From NCBI GenBank assembly GCA_023897205.1, contig JAHWDD010000006.1:806001-870000 (forward strand): 64,000 nt of DNA. The letters are read 5' to 3'. Position 1 is the first letter of the stretch. Each line of letters begins with the position of its first letter. Source of the stretch: Exophiala sp. HKRS030 (lineage: Eukaryota; Ascomycota; Eurotiomycetes; Chaetothyriales; Herpotrichiellaceae). Shown here one piece after another: positions 63,046 through 64,000 of the stretch. Both the position numbers and the translations under genes were made by a program. A model generated the notes under the pieces. That model was not told the origin of the DNA. It did not search any database and worked only from the letters and a program-made list of their open reading frames with translations.

Positions 63046-64000
63046 ATGCGCTTCTCCACCAGCGCTATTGCAGCTTTGGCTGCTTTTTCCTCGATTCCTC
63101 TCACCATTGCCTCCGTAGGCACCCCTCTTCACGAAGTCGGTCGATGCGCAATACGAGGTCACTGTGGCAAACAAGGGTTTTTTGGATCTGACTTGCCCTG
63201 TCCCGACAATGACAAAGCATCTCCTCCTTCTGACACACTGCGCGAGAAGTTGGTTGACCTCTGCGGAACGAAATGGGAGGACACCGATGTGTGCTGTGAG
63301 GAGGATCAGGTCGATACTTTGAAAAAGAACCTCAAACTAGCAGAGCGCATCATCGCATCGTGTCCAGCTTGCAAGGAGAACTTCTTCAATATTTTCTGCA
63401 CCTTCACTTGTTCGCCGGACCAGTCCCTCTTCATCAATGTGACGGAAACTGGAAAGGCTAGCAATGGAAAAGATGTGGTGACCGAGCTTGATAACATATG
63501 GTCAAAAGAATATCAGAGTGGATTTTACGACAGTTGTAAAGAGGTCAAAAATGGCGCCAGTGGTGGTAAAGCCATGGCTTTCATCGGAGGCGGCGCGGAA
63601 AACTACACCGAGTTCTTGAAGTTCTTGGGCGACAAAAAACTCCTGGGCAGTCCGTTCCAGATCAATTTCCTGGATGAAGCACGGCATGATGATTCAGAGG
63701 GCATGAAACCAGAGGATCCTCGTGTCTATGCCTGCAACGATACGAACCCGGATTATCGGTGCAGCTGTGTAGACTGTCCTGCTGTGTGCCCAACATTAGA
63801 GCCCGTCAGTTCAGCCAAGTCTTGTCACGTCGGAAAGCTGCCGTGCCTGTCTTTTGCAGTGGTCATCATCTACTCTGTTGCACTCCTCCTCCTCATCACG
63901 GCCATATCTGGTCATGTGGCATATCGGAAACATAAGCAGTGGAAGAGTGAGAGACTACAATTATTACAAGATGCTGCACCAAGCGATGATGAGGACGAGG
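63046..64000 (+). CDS. ncr1: NPC1/Ncr1 sterol transporter, N-terminal part
   Basis: The frame opens at 63046 and is still open at the right edge, giving 318 residues. A signal peptide (about 1-22, FSTSAIAALAAFSSIPLTIAS) is followed by the Cys-rich NPC1 N-terminal sterol-binding domain (GRCAIRGHCGKQ, CCEEDQVDTLKKNL, CPACKENFFNIFCTFTCSPDQS). The CSCVDCPAVCP knot precedes the first helix (about 265-290, FAVVIIYSVALLLLITAISGHV). The full protein in fungi is about 1270 aa with a sterol-sensing domain. It moves sterol or sphingolipid out of the vacuole lumen. The rest lies outside the window. Confidence 0.95.
   Translation, partial: MRFSTSAIAALAAFSSIPLTIASVGTPLHEVGRCAIRGHCGKQGFFGSDLPCPDNDKASPPSDTLREKLVDLCGTKWEDTDVCCEEDQVDTLKKNLKLAERIIASCPACKENFFNIFCTFTCSPDQSLFINVTETGKASNGKDVVTELDNIWSKEYQSGFYDSCKEVKNGASGGKAMAFIGGGAENYTEFLKFLGDKKLLGSPFQINFLDEARHDDSEGMKPEDPRVYACNDTNPDYRCSCVDCPAVCPTLEPVSSAKSCHVGKLPCLSFAVVIIYSVALLLLITAISGHVAYRKHKQWKSERLQLLQDAAPSDDEDE

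Noticed and set aside
1..64000. CRISPR arrays, insertion sequences, transposase or reverse transcriptase genes, rRNA genes
   Set aside because: None seen. The few repeats are microsatellites or short dispersed elements, and all long coding regions are explained by fungal nuclear genes.

Overview
The window is nuclear DNA of a filamentous ascomycete. Genes sit on both strands without operons, and coding regions are broken by short GT...AG introns of 46-80 nt, some with a CTAAC branch point. Many families are typical of Pezizomycotina: Zn(II)2Cys6 regulator, NCS1 permease, opsin-related protein, DapB-type dipeptidyl peptidase, Yap1-type bZIP and Nup82. The protein mix suggests Eurotiomycetes, possibly a black-yeast (Chaetothyriales) relative, but this is an inference from gene content. 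No CRISPR, insertion sequence, rRNA or convincing tRNA gene was seen. Introns were placed by hand from splice signals and protein continuity, and starts were moved to real ATG codons.

Layout, 0-31 kb: the C-terminus of an NCS1 permease; vps23 (ESCRT-I, 4 exons); a 910-aa Gln-rich orphan; a 720-aa orphan membrane protein; a mitochondrial PPR-like protein; a small two-exon disordered protein; an opsin-related protein that has lost the retinal lysine; dapB; a Ser/Arg-rich membrane protein; a CLC chloride/proton exchanger; and an Iah1-type GDSL esterase.

31-44 kb: tif5 (eIF5), then a cofactor neighbourhood of thi6 (thiamine), a 4'-phosphopantetheinyl transferase and pdx2 (vitamin B6). This is followed by cbc2 (cap-binding CBP20) and nup82, which share a 237-bp bidirectional promoter.

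44-64 kb: a Zn2Cys6 factor, an SDR, a DHA2-type MFS transporter and a second SDR form a plausible small catabolic or detoxification group. Then come a TMEM170-like protein, an SPF30-like Tudor splicing factor, a Yap1-type redox bZIP, a DUF2433 phosphoesterase-like protein with an RGG tail, and the 5' part of an NPC1/Ncr1 sterol transporter that runs off the window.

The best leads beyond routine annotation are: a 9-11 bp element (TACGGAGTA, extended ACGGAGTACGT) recurring only in intergenic DNA; tiny upstream ORFs whose stop overlaps the main start; an in-frame retainable intron inside the redox domain of the Yap1 homologue; a 14-bp-arm hairpin next to T-runs with a tRNA-like flank; a near-perfect palindrome upstream of thi6; and a degenerate metal site in the DUF2433/RGG protein.
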